In this document: positions 18,627 through 26,808 of the stretch, piece by piece
How the letters are laid out: each line of letters begins with the position of its first letter
How positions within the stretch are numbered: the first letter of the stretch is position 1
Assembly: GCF_002941025.1 (NCBI RefSeq)
Contig: NZ_PTJS01000001.1
Location: 1,550,001-1,614,000, forward strand
DNA length: 64,000 bases
Source of the DNA: Streptomyces sp. QL37
GTDB taxonomy: Bacteria > Actinomycetota > Actinomycetes > Streptomycetales > Streptomycetaceae
Direction of reading: 5' to 3'
Notes under the pieces: model-generated
What the model saw: the letters and a program-made list of their open reading frames with translations, nothing else
Database searches by the model: none
Told to the model about the DNA's origin: nothing
Position numbers and translations under genes: made by a program

Positions 18627-18760
18627 GCACATATTCTAATGAATCAACTCCAATAATCATCGCTGGATCTTACCGATCCCGTCGTGGAGGCTTGCTGGGG
18701 GCCCGCTGCGGCGGACCTGTTCCTCTGCCTCGTCACCCTCCCGAAAGGTCCTGTTCAGCA

Positions 18761-19702
18761 GTGAAGACGCGCAACGCCGTCGCCGGACGATCCGGCGTCC
18801 TGTCCTCGGTCGGGGCATCAGCCATATTCGGGGTGATCTTCGTTCTGCCCCCGCACCTGGCGCCTCTCGAGCCGGAGCAGATCCTGGCCTACCGCATCGT
18901 CCTGATGGTCGTCTTCCTGGCTGCCTTGTTCTGTGTGGCACGCATGTGGGACGGGGTCGTCGCTCTTGTCGGCCGTATCCGGTCCGCCCCGCACCTGATC
19001 GGAATCCTGGTCATGGACGCCGCACTTCTCGGGCTCCAGCTGTGGCTGTTCGGCTGGGCGCCGCAGACCGGGCACGGCCTGGACCTCTCGCTGGGGTATC
19101 TCATTCTGCCCCTGGTCATGGTGCTGGTCAGCGTGACGGTCCACGGCGAGAGACTGTCGAGGCTGCGGATCGCCGCAGTGGCGTGTGCCGCCGTGGGGGT
19201 GGCGGTGGCCGTGGGGGGCGCCGGCGGGTTGCGCTGGCCGACCTTGCTGGTGGCTCTCGGCTTTCCGCTGTACTTCATCTGCCGACGCGCGTCCGGCCTG
19301 GACTCCGCGGGCGCTCAGCTGCTGGAACTCACCGCGATGCTGCCCTTCGCGGCGTACGCCTTCGCCGCACGGCCCTCTTTCCATGTCGTCGCCGACCATC
19401 CGCGTCTCCTCTTCGGGCTCCTGCTGCTGGGACTGCTCAGTGCTGCCGGGTTCGCGCTGTACCTGACAGCAAGCCGAGTACTGCCCTTCTCACTGTTCGG
19501 TGTGCTGAGCTACGTCGAACCCGTGCTGCTGGTGATGGTGTCCCTGACGTTCCTCCGCGAGACGTGGGAGCCGAAGGACGCGCTCACCTACGTCCCCATC
19601 TGTACCGGCCTCGCTCTTCTCGCGTTCGAGGCGGTGAGCAAGAAGAGCCCCGCCGCGCCCGCTTCTCGCCTCGACGGCGATCAGCCCGCCGCGCGGCGAT
19701 AG
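18761..19702 (+). CDS. EamA/DMT family transporter (RarD-like)
   Basis: This protein has 313 residues and about ten hydrophobic helices in two EamA-type repeats. GTG was taken as start because the first helix follows within a few residues; AAAGG is somewhat distant, so the start is tentative. Members export amino acids, metabolites or drugs; the substrate is unknown. The gene pairs with the divergent LysR and overlaps the end of the converging lactonase gene by 22 bases. Confidence 0.85.
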   Translation: MKTRNAVAGRSGVLSSVGASAIFGVIFVLPPHLAPLEPEQILAYRIVLMVVFLAALFCVARMWDGVVALVGRIRSAPHLIGILVMDAALLGLQLWLFGWAPQTGHGLDLSLGYLILPLVMVLVSVTVHGERLSRLRIAAVACAAVGVAVAVGGAGGLRWPTLLVALGFPLYFICRRASGLDSAGAQLLELTAMLPFAAYAFAARPSFHVVADHPRLLFGLLLLGLLSAAGFALYLTASRVLPFSLFGVLSYVEPVLLVMVSLTFLRETWEPKDALTYVPICTGLALLAFEAVSKKSPAAPASRLDGDQPAARR

Positions 19703-20553
19703 GCGGCCGTCGGTAGGCCGGGGACGCGGACCCGGGCGCTGAACACGGCCCCGTCCAGCGGGCTGGGCGCCGCCAGACCCAACCGTGCCGTCGTGACGTA
19801 CAGGGTGCGTCCGTCGCCGCCGCCGAGGCAGACGCCCGCGGGCTGGGAGACCGGCAGGTGCAGTACGGTCCCCAGGGTGCCGTCGGGCAGGTAGCGGCGG
19901 ACCTCGCCCGCTCCCCAGACCGCCGTCCACAGGGCACCTTCGGTGTCCACCGTCATGCCGTCGGGGCTGCCGTCGGTGACCTCGATGAACGCCTCACCCT
20001 CGCCCAGGCTCCCGTCGCGCGGGGCGACGGGGTAACGGCGTACGACACCGCGCGCGCTGTCCGCGAGGTACATGGTCGTGCCGTCCCGGTCGAAGGCGGG
20101 ACCGTTGGGGATGGTGATGCCGGCGAGTATGCGCGTGACCGACCCGCCGGAATCCGTCCGGTACAGGGCACCGGCGTCCGGTGTCCCGTCGTAGGCCATG
20201 CTGCCGGCCCAGAAGCGGCCGTGCGGGTCGACGCACCCGTCGTTCATCCGCATCGCGGTCGGCGCGTCCCGTTCGGGTTCGGCCAGCCACACGGGGTCCT
20301 CGCCCGGGGTGAGCAGGCAGACGCCTGTGCCCGCCGCCGCGACCCAGGTGCCGGGCCGGCCGGCGACCGGGGCGACCGCGCCGAGCGGCCCGTCCAGGCG
20401 GGTGACGGTCCGCAGCGGGGCGGTGCCGTCGCCTTCCGGAGTCAGCAGACGACCGGTGAGGATGTCGACGCAGACGAGCCTGCCGTCGGCCCAGCGAATC
20501 CCCTCGCCGAGGTCCAGGCGATCCGGTACGCCCAGGGGCATCAGATCGGTCAT
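19681..20553 (-). CDS. SMP-30/gluconolactonase family lactonase
   Basis: This 290-residue six-bladed propeller lactonase has metal-site residues at E17 (GEGIRW), N150 (IPNG) and D198 (SPDG), as in regucalcin, and N104 in the NDG block. It should open galactono-1,4-lactone or a related sugar lactone to the free acid, step two of the De Ley-Doudoroff route. It is the last gene of the operator-B operon, starting 25 bases after the kinase stop. Confidence 0.88.
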   Translation of the reverse strand: MTDLMPLGVPDRLDLGEGIRWADGRLVCVDILTGRLLTPEGDGTAPLRTVTRLDGPLGAVAPVAGRPGTWVAAAGTGVCLLTPGEDPVWLAEPERDAPTAMRMNDGCVDPHGRFWAGSMAYDGTPDAGALYRTDSGGSVTRILAGITIPNGPAFDRDGTTMYLADSARGVVRRYPVAPRDGSLGEGEAFIEVTDGSPDGMTVDTEGALWTAVWGAGEVRRYLPDGTLGTVLHLPVSQPAGVCLGGGDGRTLYVTTARLGLAAPSPLDGAVFSARVRVPGLPTAAYRRAAG

Positions 20554-20578
20554 CGTGCGGCACCCCAATGGTCGACGG

Positions 20579-21568
20579 TCAGCGGATCGTGGTTCCCGGA
20601 GCGGAGGCGAGTAGGCCCAGTTCGTCGCGGCGGGGCAGGCCCTCCCAGTCGCCGTCCGAGGCGACGGCGAAGGCTCCGAGGGTGTTGGCGCGTGCGAGGC
20701 GTTCGGCCGGCGGCAGGTCGTCGAGCAACCCGGAGAGATAGCCGGCGCAGAAGGCGTCGCCCGCCCCGACCGTGTCCCGTACGGGCACCCGCAGGGCCGG
20801 CACCGTGTGCCGGGAGCCGTCGCGGTCGTGGACGGCGGCCCCCTGCCCGCCGCGTTTGACCACCACTTCCCGAACCCCGGCCGCGAGCAACGCGCCGACG
20901 GCGGACTCCTCCCCGCACGGCCGCTCGGCAAAGGCGCCGGTGACGACGGGGAGTTCGTCGTCGGAGGCGATCAGGACGGTGATGTGCTCCAGCAGCGGCA
21001 GCAGGGCCTTCCCCGCGTCCTCGGCCGTCCACAGCCGCTGCCGGTGGTTGACGTCCAGGGTGACGGTCCATCCCTGGGCGTGGGCGTGGGCGGCGGCATT
21101 GCGTACCGCCCGGAGCGGCCCGGGGCCGAGGGCGCAGGTGATGCCGGTCAGGTGCAGGAAGCGAGCGCCAGGGCGCAGGGCGGGCGCGAGGTCGTCGGGG
21201 GTGAGCAGGGAGGCGGCGGAGTGGCGGCGCCAGTAGTGGACTCGGCTCAGGTCGGCGACGCGGCGTTCGCGGAGCATGCCGCCGGTGGGCGCCTCCGGGC
21301 GGACGCCGGCGTACGCGGTGTCGACACCCTCGGCGCGCAGGGTGCGCAGGATCAGGCGGCCGGGTTCGTCATCGCCGACCAGACCTGCCCAGGCGGCCCG
21401 GTGACCGAGCCGGGCCAGGCCGATGGCGACGTTGGACTCGGCACCGGCGATCGTGGTTCGGGCTTCGGCGTTCACCGTGAGCGGTCCGGGAAGCTGTGCG
21501 GCGAGCATGGTCTCGCCGAACGTCAGGACATCGGTGGTCACCCGTCCGGCGTCTGGTCCCGTGCTCAT
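20579..21568 (-). CDS. kdgK: 2-dehydro-3-deoxygluconate/galactonate kinase
   Basis: This PfkB-family sugar kinase of 329 residues has an N-terminal GE-motif (TFGETML), NVNR-like substrate strand segments and the C-terminal anion hole DTVGAGDAF with catalytic D271. It phosphorylates 2-keto-3-deoxy sugar acids; placed between galactonate dehydratase and aldolase genes, its substrate is most likely 2-keto-3-deoxygalactonate (dgoK function). The ATG overlaps the aldolase stop as ATGA. Confidence 0.88.
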   Translation of the reverse strand: MSTGPDAGRVTTDVLTFGETMLAAQLPGPLTVNAEARTTIAGAESNVAIGLARLGHRAAWAGLVGDDEPGRLILRTLRAEGVDTAYAGVRPEAPTGGMLRERRVADLSRVHYWRRHSAASLLTPDDLAPALRPGARFLHLTGITCALGPGPLRAVRNAAAHAHAQGWTVTLDVNHRQRLWTAEDAGKALLPLLEHITVLIASDDELPVVTGAFAERPCGEESAVGALLAAGVREVVVKRGGQGAAVHDRDGSRHTVPALRVPVRDTVGAGDAFCAGYLSGLLDDLPPAERLARANTLGAFAVASDGDWEGLPRRDELGLLASAPGTTIR

Positions 21569-22233
21569 GCCTGCTCCTGTCGCGGGGCGCCGGCGCAGAG
21601 CGCGACGAAGCGGCGGGCGCGGGCGCGCAGGGCGTCCAGATCGCCGCCGCTCACGGCGTCGCCGACCAGCGGCGATCCGACGCCGACCGCGACTGCGCCG
21701 TGCGCGAGGTATTGCTCGGCACCGGTCAGGTCCACCCCGCCGACCGGTACGAAGGGCAGGTCGGGGAAGGGGTCGCGGAGAGCCTTGAGGTAGCCGGGGC
21801 CGCCGATCGAGGCGGGGAACAGCTTGACGGCGTCGGCGCCTGCCCGCCGGGCGGCGACAGCCTCGGTCGGGGTGAGGGCACCGGCCAGGACGGGCATACC
21901 GGCGCGGACCGAGGCGGCCAGGGATTCGGTGAGCGCGGGAGTCACGATCCAGCTCGCGCCGGCCTCCCGGGCGCGGGCGACGTCGTCCTCGGTCAGCACG
22001 GTGCCCGCGCCGATGAAGGCCTCGGGGCGGGCTTCGGCGACGGCCCGGCGAATGACCCCGAGGGCGTCGGCGGTGTTGAGGGAGACCTCGACGAGGGACA
22101 CGCCCTCGTCCAGCAGGGCCAGGACGGTGCGCAGCGCGGCGTCGGCGTCCGGGCCCCGCACGATGGCGGCCAGCCGGGTGCGCCGCAGTACGGCGGAGAA
22201 GGTGTCGGTGGCGCGGGTCTGCGGAGCGTTCAT
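21565..22233 (-). CDS. dgoA: KDPG/KDPGal aldolase
   Basis: This class I aldolase of 222 residues cleaves 2-keto-3-deoxy-6-phospho-sugar acids to pyruvate and glyceraldehyde 3-phosphate. The Schiff-base lysine is K137 (DAVKLFP) and E49 (VEVSLNT) is the general base. The start MNAPQT leaves a short tail before the first strand; an upstream ATG overlapping the dehydratase stop would add 30 residues and cannot be excluded because neither has a good SD. The galactonate specificity is inferred from context. Confidence 0.88.
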   Translation of the reverse strand: MNAPQTRATDTFSAVLRRTRLAAIVRGPDADAALRTVLALLDEGVSLVEVSLNTADALGVIRRAVAEARPEAFIGAGTVLTEDDVARAREAGASWIVTPALTESLAASVRAGMPVLAGALTPTEAVAARRAGADAVKLFPASIGGPGYLKALRDPFPDLPFVPVGGVDLTGAEQYLAHGAVAVGVGSPLVGDAVSGGDLDALRARARRFVALCAGAPRQEQA

Positions 22234-22316
22234 GGGCACGTCCAGGGAGGTTTCGGGGTTGGCGAGGGTCAGGTCCGCGAAGGGTCCGGGGTGGACAGGG
22301 AGGACATGTGGGGGCG

Positions 22317-23462
22317 TCACCATTCGGCGAAAGCACCGTCGGTGTGCCGCCACTGCGGGTTGTGCCAGTCCGGGGCGGTGCCGTCGGCGGCGCGGACCGC
22401 CTTCTCGTCCACCTCGATCCCGAGGCCGGGGGCGGCGGTGCGCACCAGGTGCCCCTCCTGGAAGCGCAGTGGCTCCGGGTCGACGAGGTAGTCCAGTGGA
22501 CCGGCGCCGACGTTGTAGTGCATGCCCAAGCTCTGCTCCTGGATGAGGAAGTTCGGGGTGCAGAAGGCGACCTGGAGGCTGGCGGCGAGGGAGACGGGGC
22601 CCAGCGGACAGTGCGGCGCGAGGAGCACGTCGAAGGTCTCGGCGAGCGCGGCGATCCGCCGGACCTCGGAGATGCCGCCGGCGTGGGAGAGGTCGGGCTG
22701 AAGGACCGCGACCCCTGCGGTGAGGGCTGGGAGCACGTCGGTGCGTGAGTAGAGGCGTTCCCCGAGGGCCAGCGGCACGGGGGACGACGCGGTCAGGTCG
22801 CGCAGTCGGTGGGTGTACTCGGGGAGGACCGGCTCCTCGACGAACAGTGGGTTGTACGGGGCGAGGTGCGGGATGACCTTGGCGGCGTTGGCGACGGTGA
22901 ACCGGCCGTGGAAGTCCACAGCGAAGTCCCTGTCGTCGCCCAGGGCTTCGCGGGCGGCGGCGGCACGGGAGACGACCTCGTCGATGTCACGGACGGTCGC
23001 CAACCGGTTCATCCGACCGCTCGCGTTCATCTTCACCGCGGTGAAACCGGCCTCCACCTGTTCCTGGACCGCCTCGGCGATCTGGGCGGGCTCGTCGCCG
23101 CCGACCCAGCTGTAGGCCCGTACCCGGTCCCGCACGGGGCCGCCGAGCAACTGGTACACGGGGGCGCCGTACACCTTGCCGGCGATGTCCCACAGGGCCT
23201 GGTCGAGTCCGGCGACCGCGCTGGAGAGGACCGGGCCGCCGCGGTAGAACGACCCCTTGGACATGGTCTGCCAGTGATCCTCGATGCGCAGCGGGTCCTG
23301 CCCGACGAGGAGCTCGGCCAGCTCGTGCACGGCTGTGCGGACCGTGGCGGCGCGGCCCTCGACCATCGGCTCGCCCCAGCCGACGACGCCGTCGTCCGTC
23401 TCGACCCGGCACAGCAGCCAGCGCGGCGGCACGGCGAAGGTCTCGACGCGGGTGATTTTCAT
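22317..23462 (-). CDS. dgoD: D-galactonate dehydratase
   Basis: This enolase-superfamily (mandelate racemase subgroup) enzyme of 381 residues converts D-galactonate to 2-keto-3-deoxygalactonate. Mg2+ ligands D183, E209 and E235 and acid/base residues H185 and H284 align almost position for position with E. coli DgoD (D183, H185, E209, E235, H285). The opening MKIT..ET..VPPRW and ending WRH.DG..AEW are also shared. AAGGAG lies six bases before the ATG. It is the second gene of the operator-B operon. Confidence 0.95.
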   Translation of the reverse strand: MKITRVETFAVPPRWLLCRVETDDGVVGWGEPMVEGRAATVRTAVHELAELLVGQDPLRIEDHWQTMSKGSFYRGGPVLSSAVAGLDQALWDIAGKVYGAPVYQLLGGPVRDRVRAYSWVGGDEPAQIAEAVQEQVEAGFTAVKMNASGRMNRLATVRDIDEVVSRAAAAREALGDDRDFAVDFHGRFTVANAAKVIPHLAPYNPLFVEEPVLPEYTHRLRDLTASSPVPLALGERLYSRTDVLPALTAGVAVLQPDLSHAGGISEVRRIAALAETFDVLLAPHCPLGPVSLAASLQVAFCTPNFLIQEQSLGMHYNVGAGPLDYLVDPEPLRFQEGHLVRTAAPGLGIEVDEKAVRAADGTAPDWHNPQWRHTDGAFAEW

Positions 23463-23521
23463 ACTTCTCCTTGGAACGGCCGGACACGGCCGGGCACGGG
23501 CCGCGGCCGGACGCCGGATGG

Positions 23522-24306
23522 TCAGGACGAGGTCTTGTACGCGCTCCAGCCGCCGTCCACGACCAGCGAGGCACCGGTGACGAAGGAGGCGTCGTCGCTC
23601 AGCAGGAAAGCGGTGCCCGCGGCGATCTCCTCGGGGCGGCCGAGCCGTCCGGCCACGGTCTGCTCCGCGCTGGCCCGTCGGTCCTCCTCCCCGACCCCGT
23701 CCCACGCGCGGGTGAGTACCGGCCCGGGGAGCAGCGAGTTGACCCGCACCTCGGGCCCGTACTCGACGGCCAGCTGGCGGGCGAGCCCAGTGAGCCCGGC
23801 TTTCGCGGAGGCGTAGGCGGGACGGCCCGGGAGGCCGACAAGGGCGTGCACGGAGGAGATCAGCACGGCACTGCCCCGGGTGGCGCGCAGGTCGTCCAAG
23901 CAGGCCTTGAAGCCGAGGAAGGCGCCGGTGAGGGTGACGCCGAGCTGCTGGTCCACTGGTCGAGCGTCGTGTCGTGGGCGGGCGTGACGCGTACGGCGTA
24001 GGCGTTGGAGACGAGGGCAGACACCGGGCCGTACACATCGCGCACGGTCTCCAGTGCCGACGCCCATGACTCCTCGTCACTCACGTCGGTCCGGTGGAAG
24101 TACGCCTCGCCGCCGCCGTCCCGCAGGGCTCGGGCCGTGCGCTCGCCCTCCACGGTGTCGATGTCGGCGACGAGGACGCGGGCCCCCTCGTCGGCGAGCC
24201 GCCGGGCGATCGCGGCTCCGATGCCGCCGGCCGCTCCCGTCACCACTGCGACACGTCCGTCGAAGCGGGAGGCCGCCCAGGCGGGCTGCGGGTACGAGGA
24301 CGACAT
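23522..24306 (-). pseudogene. SDR oxidoreductase with one frameshift (sugar dehydrogenase-like)
   Basis: The N-terminal frame gives a cofactor loop TGAAGGIG and continues to HDTTLDQW. The remainder, from QLGVTLTGAFLGF through the YASAKAG active site to VVDGGWSAY, is in another frame. One base is missing in the run corresponding to TGGGAC around 23952-23955; restoring a G rebuilds a full SDR of about 261 residues. It could be a true mutation or a base-calling error. As first gene of the galactonate operon it would supply galactose 1-dehydrogenase activity (inference). Operator B lies about 77 bases upstream. Confidence 0.75.
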
Positions 24307-24382
24307 GGGGCGGCTCCGGAGGCTGCGGTGCGGACGGGTGGGCAGGTCACTCCGATGGGACGCGATCCGCCGACTGGAGATT

Positions 24383-24396
24383 ATTAAATATGAATT
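24383..24396. promoter_or_regulatory. operator B, site 2 (galactonate operon)
   Basis: ATTAAATATGAATT is the exact reverse complement of site 1. It lies between the divergent-looking spacer of the SDR gene and the GntR gene, 77 bases before the SDR start. Confidence 0.65.
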
Positions 24397-24463
24397 ATTG
24401 AGCGAGGCCAAGGTGCCTCGCTTGAGGCACGGATCACAGCATGCGTGAGCAGCGCCCGCCGGT

Positions 24464-25195
24464 TCAGCGCACTCCGCCGGACGACCGGGAGGCAGCCGGG
24501 TCACCGGTGAGCCGCCCCAGGTCCTCGACGGCCTTCGCCAACAGGTCGAGCATGGCGAGTTCGGCCCGGACGGGATCGCCGTCGCGCACGGCGTCGAGGA
24601 CCGCCCGGTGGCTGGGTACAGGGTCACCGACGGCGGAGTGGGCGTGGACGAGACGGTCACGCTCACGCAGACCCGGTTCGAGGAGCAGGTCCATGCGGGC
24701 GAGCATCTCGTTGCCGGTTGCCGCCAGGAGGGCGCGATGGAAGGCGGCGTCGGCCTCGGCGGCGTCGGCGGAGTCCATCTGGGCCCGCCCCATGGATCCG
24801 AGGGCGGCTTCCAACGCCTCCAGGTCGGCGTCCGTGTGATGCAGGGCGGCCCGGCGCGCAGCGGCCGGCTCGATGATGGAGCGGACGTCGGCGAGGTCCC
24901 GCATCAGCTCCTCACCGGCACCACCTTCCACCCTCCAGCGGATGACGTCGGCGTCGAGGAGGTTCCAGTGCTCACGCTCACGGACGAACGTGCCCCGCTT
25001 CTGCCGCGCGTCGATGAGCCCCTTACCGGCCAGGACCTTCAGCGACTCACGCATCACGGTCAGACTCACATCGAGTTCCTCACCCAGTGCCCGCACGTCC
25101 AGGGTCGCTCCCTCGGCCACGGCGCCGCCCACGATGCGCGCCCCGAGCGACTGCACCACCTGACCGTGCACGCCACGGGCGCTGTAGGCCGCCAT
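24464..25195 (-). CDS. GntR/FadR-type (FCD) regulator, DgoR-like
   Basis: This 243-residue regulator has a winged HTH (residues about 30-75, LDVSLTVMRESLKVLAGKGL) and an all-helical FCD domain with the metal-binding pattern ..D..FHRALL...GN...H..... Family members such as DgoR repress sugar-acid operons and are released by the acid or its keto-deoxy product. AAGGAGATG lies just before the ATG. An operator-B-like palindrome lies about 90 bases upstream, suggesting autoregulation. The gene follows directly upstream of the galactonate operon on the same strand. Confidence 0.9.
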   Translation of the reverse strand: MAAYSARGVHGQVVQSLGARIVGGAVAEGATLDVRALGEELDVSLTVMRESLKVLAGKGLIDARQKRGTFVREREHWNLLDADVIRWRVEGGAGEELMRDLADVRSIIEPAAARRAALHHTDADLEALEAALGSMGRAQMDSADAAEADAAFHRALLAATGNEMLARMDLLLEPGLRERDRLVHAHSAVGDPVPSHRAVLDAVRDGDPVRAELAMLDLLAKAVEDLGRLTGDPAASRSSGGVR

Positions 25196-25285
25196 GCCGT
25201 CATCTCCTTGACATCGGGCACGCTCGGCGCGCGCGGGGGTGAGGTGCCTTGGGTGCGTGAACGCAGGCCCATGATACGGGCAGGC

Positions 25286-25298
25286 ATTAATTATTAAT
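25286..25298. promoter_or_regulatory. operator B-like palindrome (regulator gene)
   Basis: ATTAATTATTAAT is a near-perfect palindrome sharing the TTAAT/ATTAA half-sites of operator B. It lies 91 bases before the GntR start codon. Confidence 0.55.
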
Positions 25299-25415
25299 AC
25301 ATCTTGACGGCCCCGTGACCGGCGGTGACGGTGAACCCCACCTCAGCGAGTCGCGTTTGAGCGAGTCACTTCGGCGAGACACCTCGGCAAGCCACTGACA
25401 GGGGAGCCGCCCGTC

Positions 25416-25572
25416 GTGCTTCTGATGGGCGACCTCGCATGGAACGGCCTCGGCTACAACCCGTGGATGCCGCTTTTCCGCCACCACCCACGGCCCGGCC
25501 TTCCACTCGCTGAGCCAGTGGCAGCTCGACGCCCGGACCGGGCGGTGGCGGGTGGGAGCGGACAACGACTAA
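25416..25572 (+). pseudogene. unidentified gene remnant with frameshift
   Basis: A frame reading MGDLAWNGLGYNPWMPLF passes, after a one-base shift, into SATTHGPAFHSL then SQWQLDARTGRWRVGADND and a TAA. Both halves have coding-like composition and the tail looks like a genuine C-terminus, but I cannot name the family. There is no promoter or SD of note. Confidence 0.35.
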
Positions 25573-25680
25573 TCGGCGTCCTCCCACAGGTAGCGGCGGG
25601 TGCCGAAGTGCGCTTCTGCCGGCGCACCGGTTCCGAGGGTCCGCGGTCGGCGCCGGAGCGCGTACAGCCGCGCGATCGCG

Positions 25681-26334
25681 TCAGTCCTCAGGAGTGACCG
25701 GAGCCCGCCAGAGGGCGACGATGACGTCGATCAGCCCGTTCGCAGTGTCGTGCCAGCTGCCTCGGAACGTGGGCGCGCTGTTCGCAAGGGCACGCTCCCG
25801 TTCAGCCGTCATCTGCGTGATGAGGTGACGGGTCATGGCCTCCCGCTCCGCGTGTACCTCCGCGGGGAGATGGGGAAGGCAACGGTTCAAGCCGTTCTGC
25901 AGTGCGCCCATCGAGGGCGACGCGCGCGCGAACTCCTCCGCGGCGACCGCGTGCAACCCAGGGTCTGCGGTGACCTGGGCGATGAACCGGGCGTACCAAC
26001 TGGGGACGCCCAGAGCCTCGACGTGGCCCGTCACGGGACGAACCGCGCACGCGACCCAGTCCCGCAGGTCCGTTGAGTCACCCGTGTAGCTCATCATGAG
26101 CTCGCGCCTAGTCTCGATCCGCTCCGCATGCGTCCGGAGAATGGCCCGGACCAGGTCGATCTTGGTACCGAAGTGATAGTTGACCGCTGCGGTGTTGCCC
26201 TGCCGGGCTGCCGCGCTGATCTCGCGGTTGGTGACCGCGTGCACGCCACGCTCGGCGAACAGCATCTCCGCCGCTTCCAGAAGCGCTTCCCGGGTCGCGC
26301 TCACCTGTTCGACGCGCTTCGTTCTCTCCGCCAT
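25681..26334 (-). CDS. TetR family regulator
   Basis: This 217-residue protein has a TetR DNA-binding domain (HAVTNREISAAARQGNTAAVNYHFG) and a longer C-terminal ligand domain with a conserved RFIAQV segment, as in TetR proteins of the TetR_C_36/YbiH-like kind. The ATG was preferred to GTG codons immediately upstream. It is divergent from the GH43 gene, 370 bases from operator A, so it is one of the few local candidates for the operator A binder. That link is speculative. Confidence 0.88.
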   Translation of the reverse strand: MAERTKRVEQVSATREALLEAAEMLFAERGVHAVTNREISAAARQGNTAAVNYHFGTKIDLVRAILRTHAERIETRRELMMSYTGDSTDLRDWVACAVRPVTGHVEALGVPSWYARFIAQVTADPGLHAVAAEEFARASPSMGALQNGLNRCLPHLPAEVHAEREAMTRHLITQMTAERERALANSAPTFRGSWHDTANGLIDVIVALWRAPVTPED

Positions 26335-26808
26335 CACCACCACCGTTTCGGGACGTCAGGGCATTACGTAGGCCCGTATCCCGGCCCCCGCCACCCGCCT
26401 GCCGAACCGACGAGTGCGCACGGACGAAAGGGTACGCACATTCTCGCGACTCTGATCCGCGCGTCTGCCTGGGCCGCGGGACGGCCCCCGCCATGTATCC
26501 ATACCAGCCCCGGCAGTCCCTCCCCCCGGGGTGGCCTGCGTGCAGACGTTCAGCTCAGAAAGCACATACGACAGCCCACTCCGAGCTCCCACCGTACGAG
26601 GCCTCGCCCCATCGCCACCACGGGGTGCGCCGCACTCATCGGGCTGCGCCCTCGTTCGTCGGTCATCGGACTGTCGCGAGCACGGAAAGGCACCACCTGA
26701 CGCTAAATTCTATCGACCATCAACTTTAGGGTCTAGGGTGGACATCCCCACTCCCCAATACCTGAGGCCCTCCTGCCTCTGACCACACCCGTACTCCTAG
26801 GGACACGC
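26335..26808. other. divergent spacer before the GH43 gene
   Basis: Apart from operator A near its right end no gene, hairpin or repeat was recognised here. Confidence 0.5.
26703..26729. promoter_or_regulatory. operator A, site 5 (GH43 gene)
   Basis: The element has left arm CTAAATTCTATC and right arm TCAACTTTAG, so both outer ends read CTAAA / TTTAG. It lies 80 bases before the GH43 start. Confidence 0.75.
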
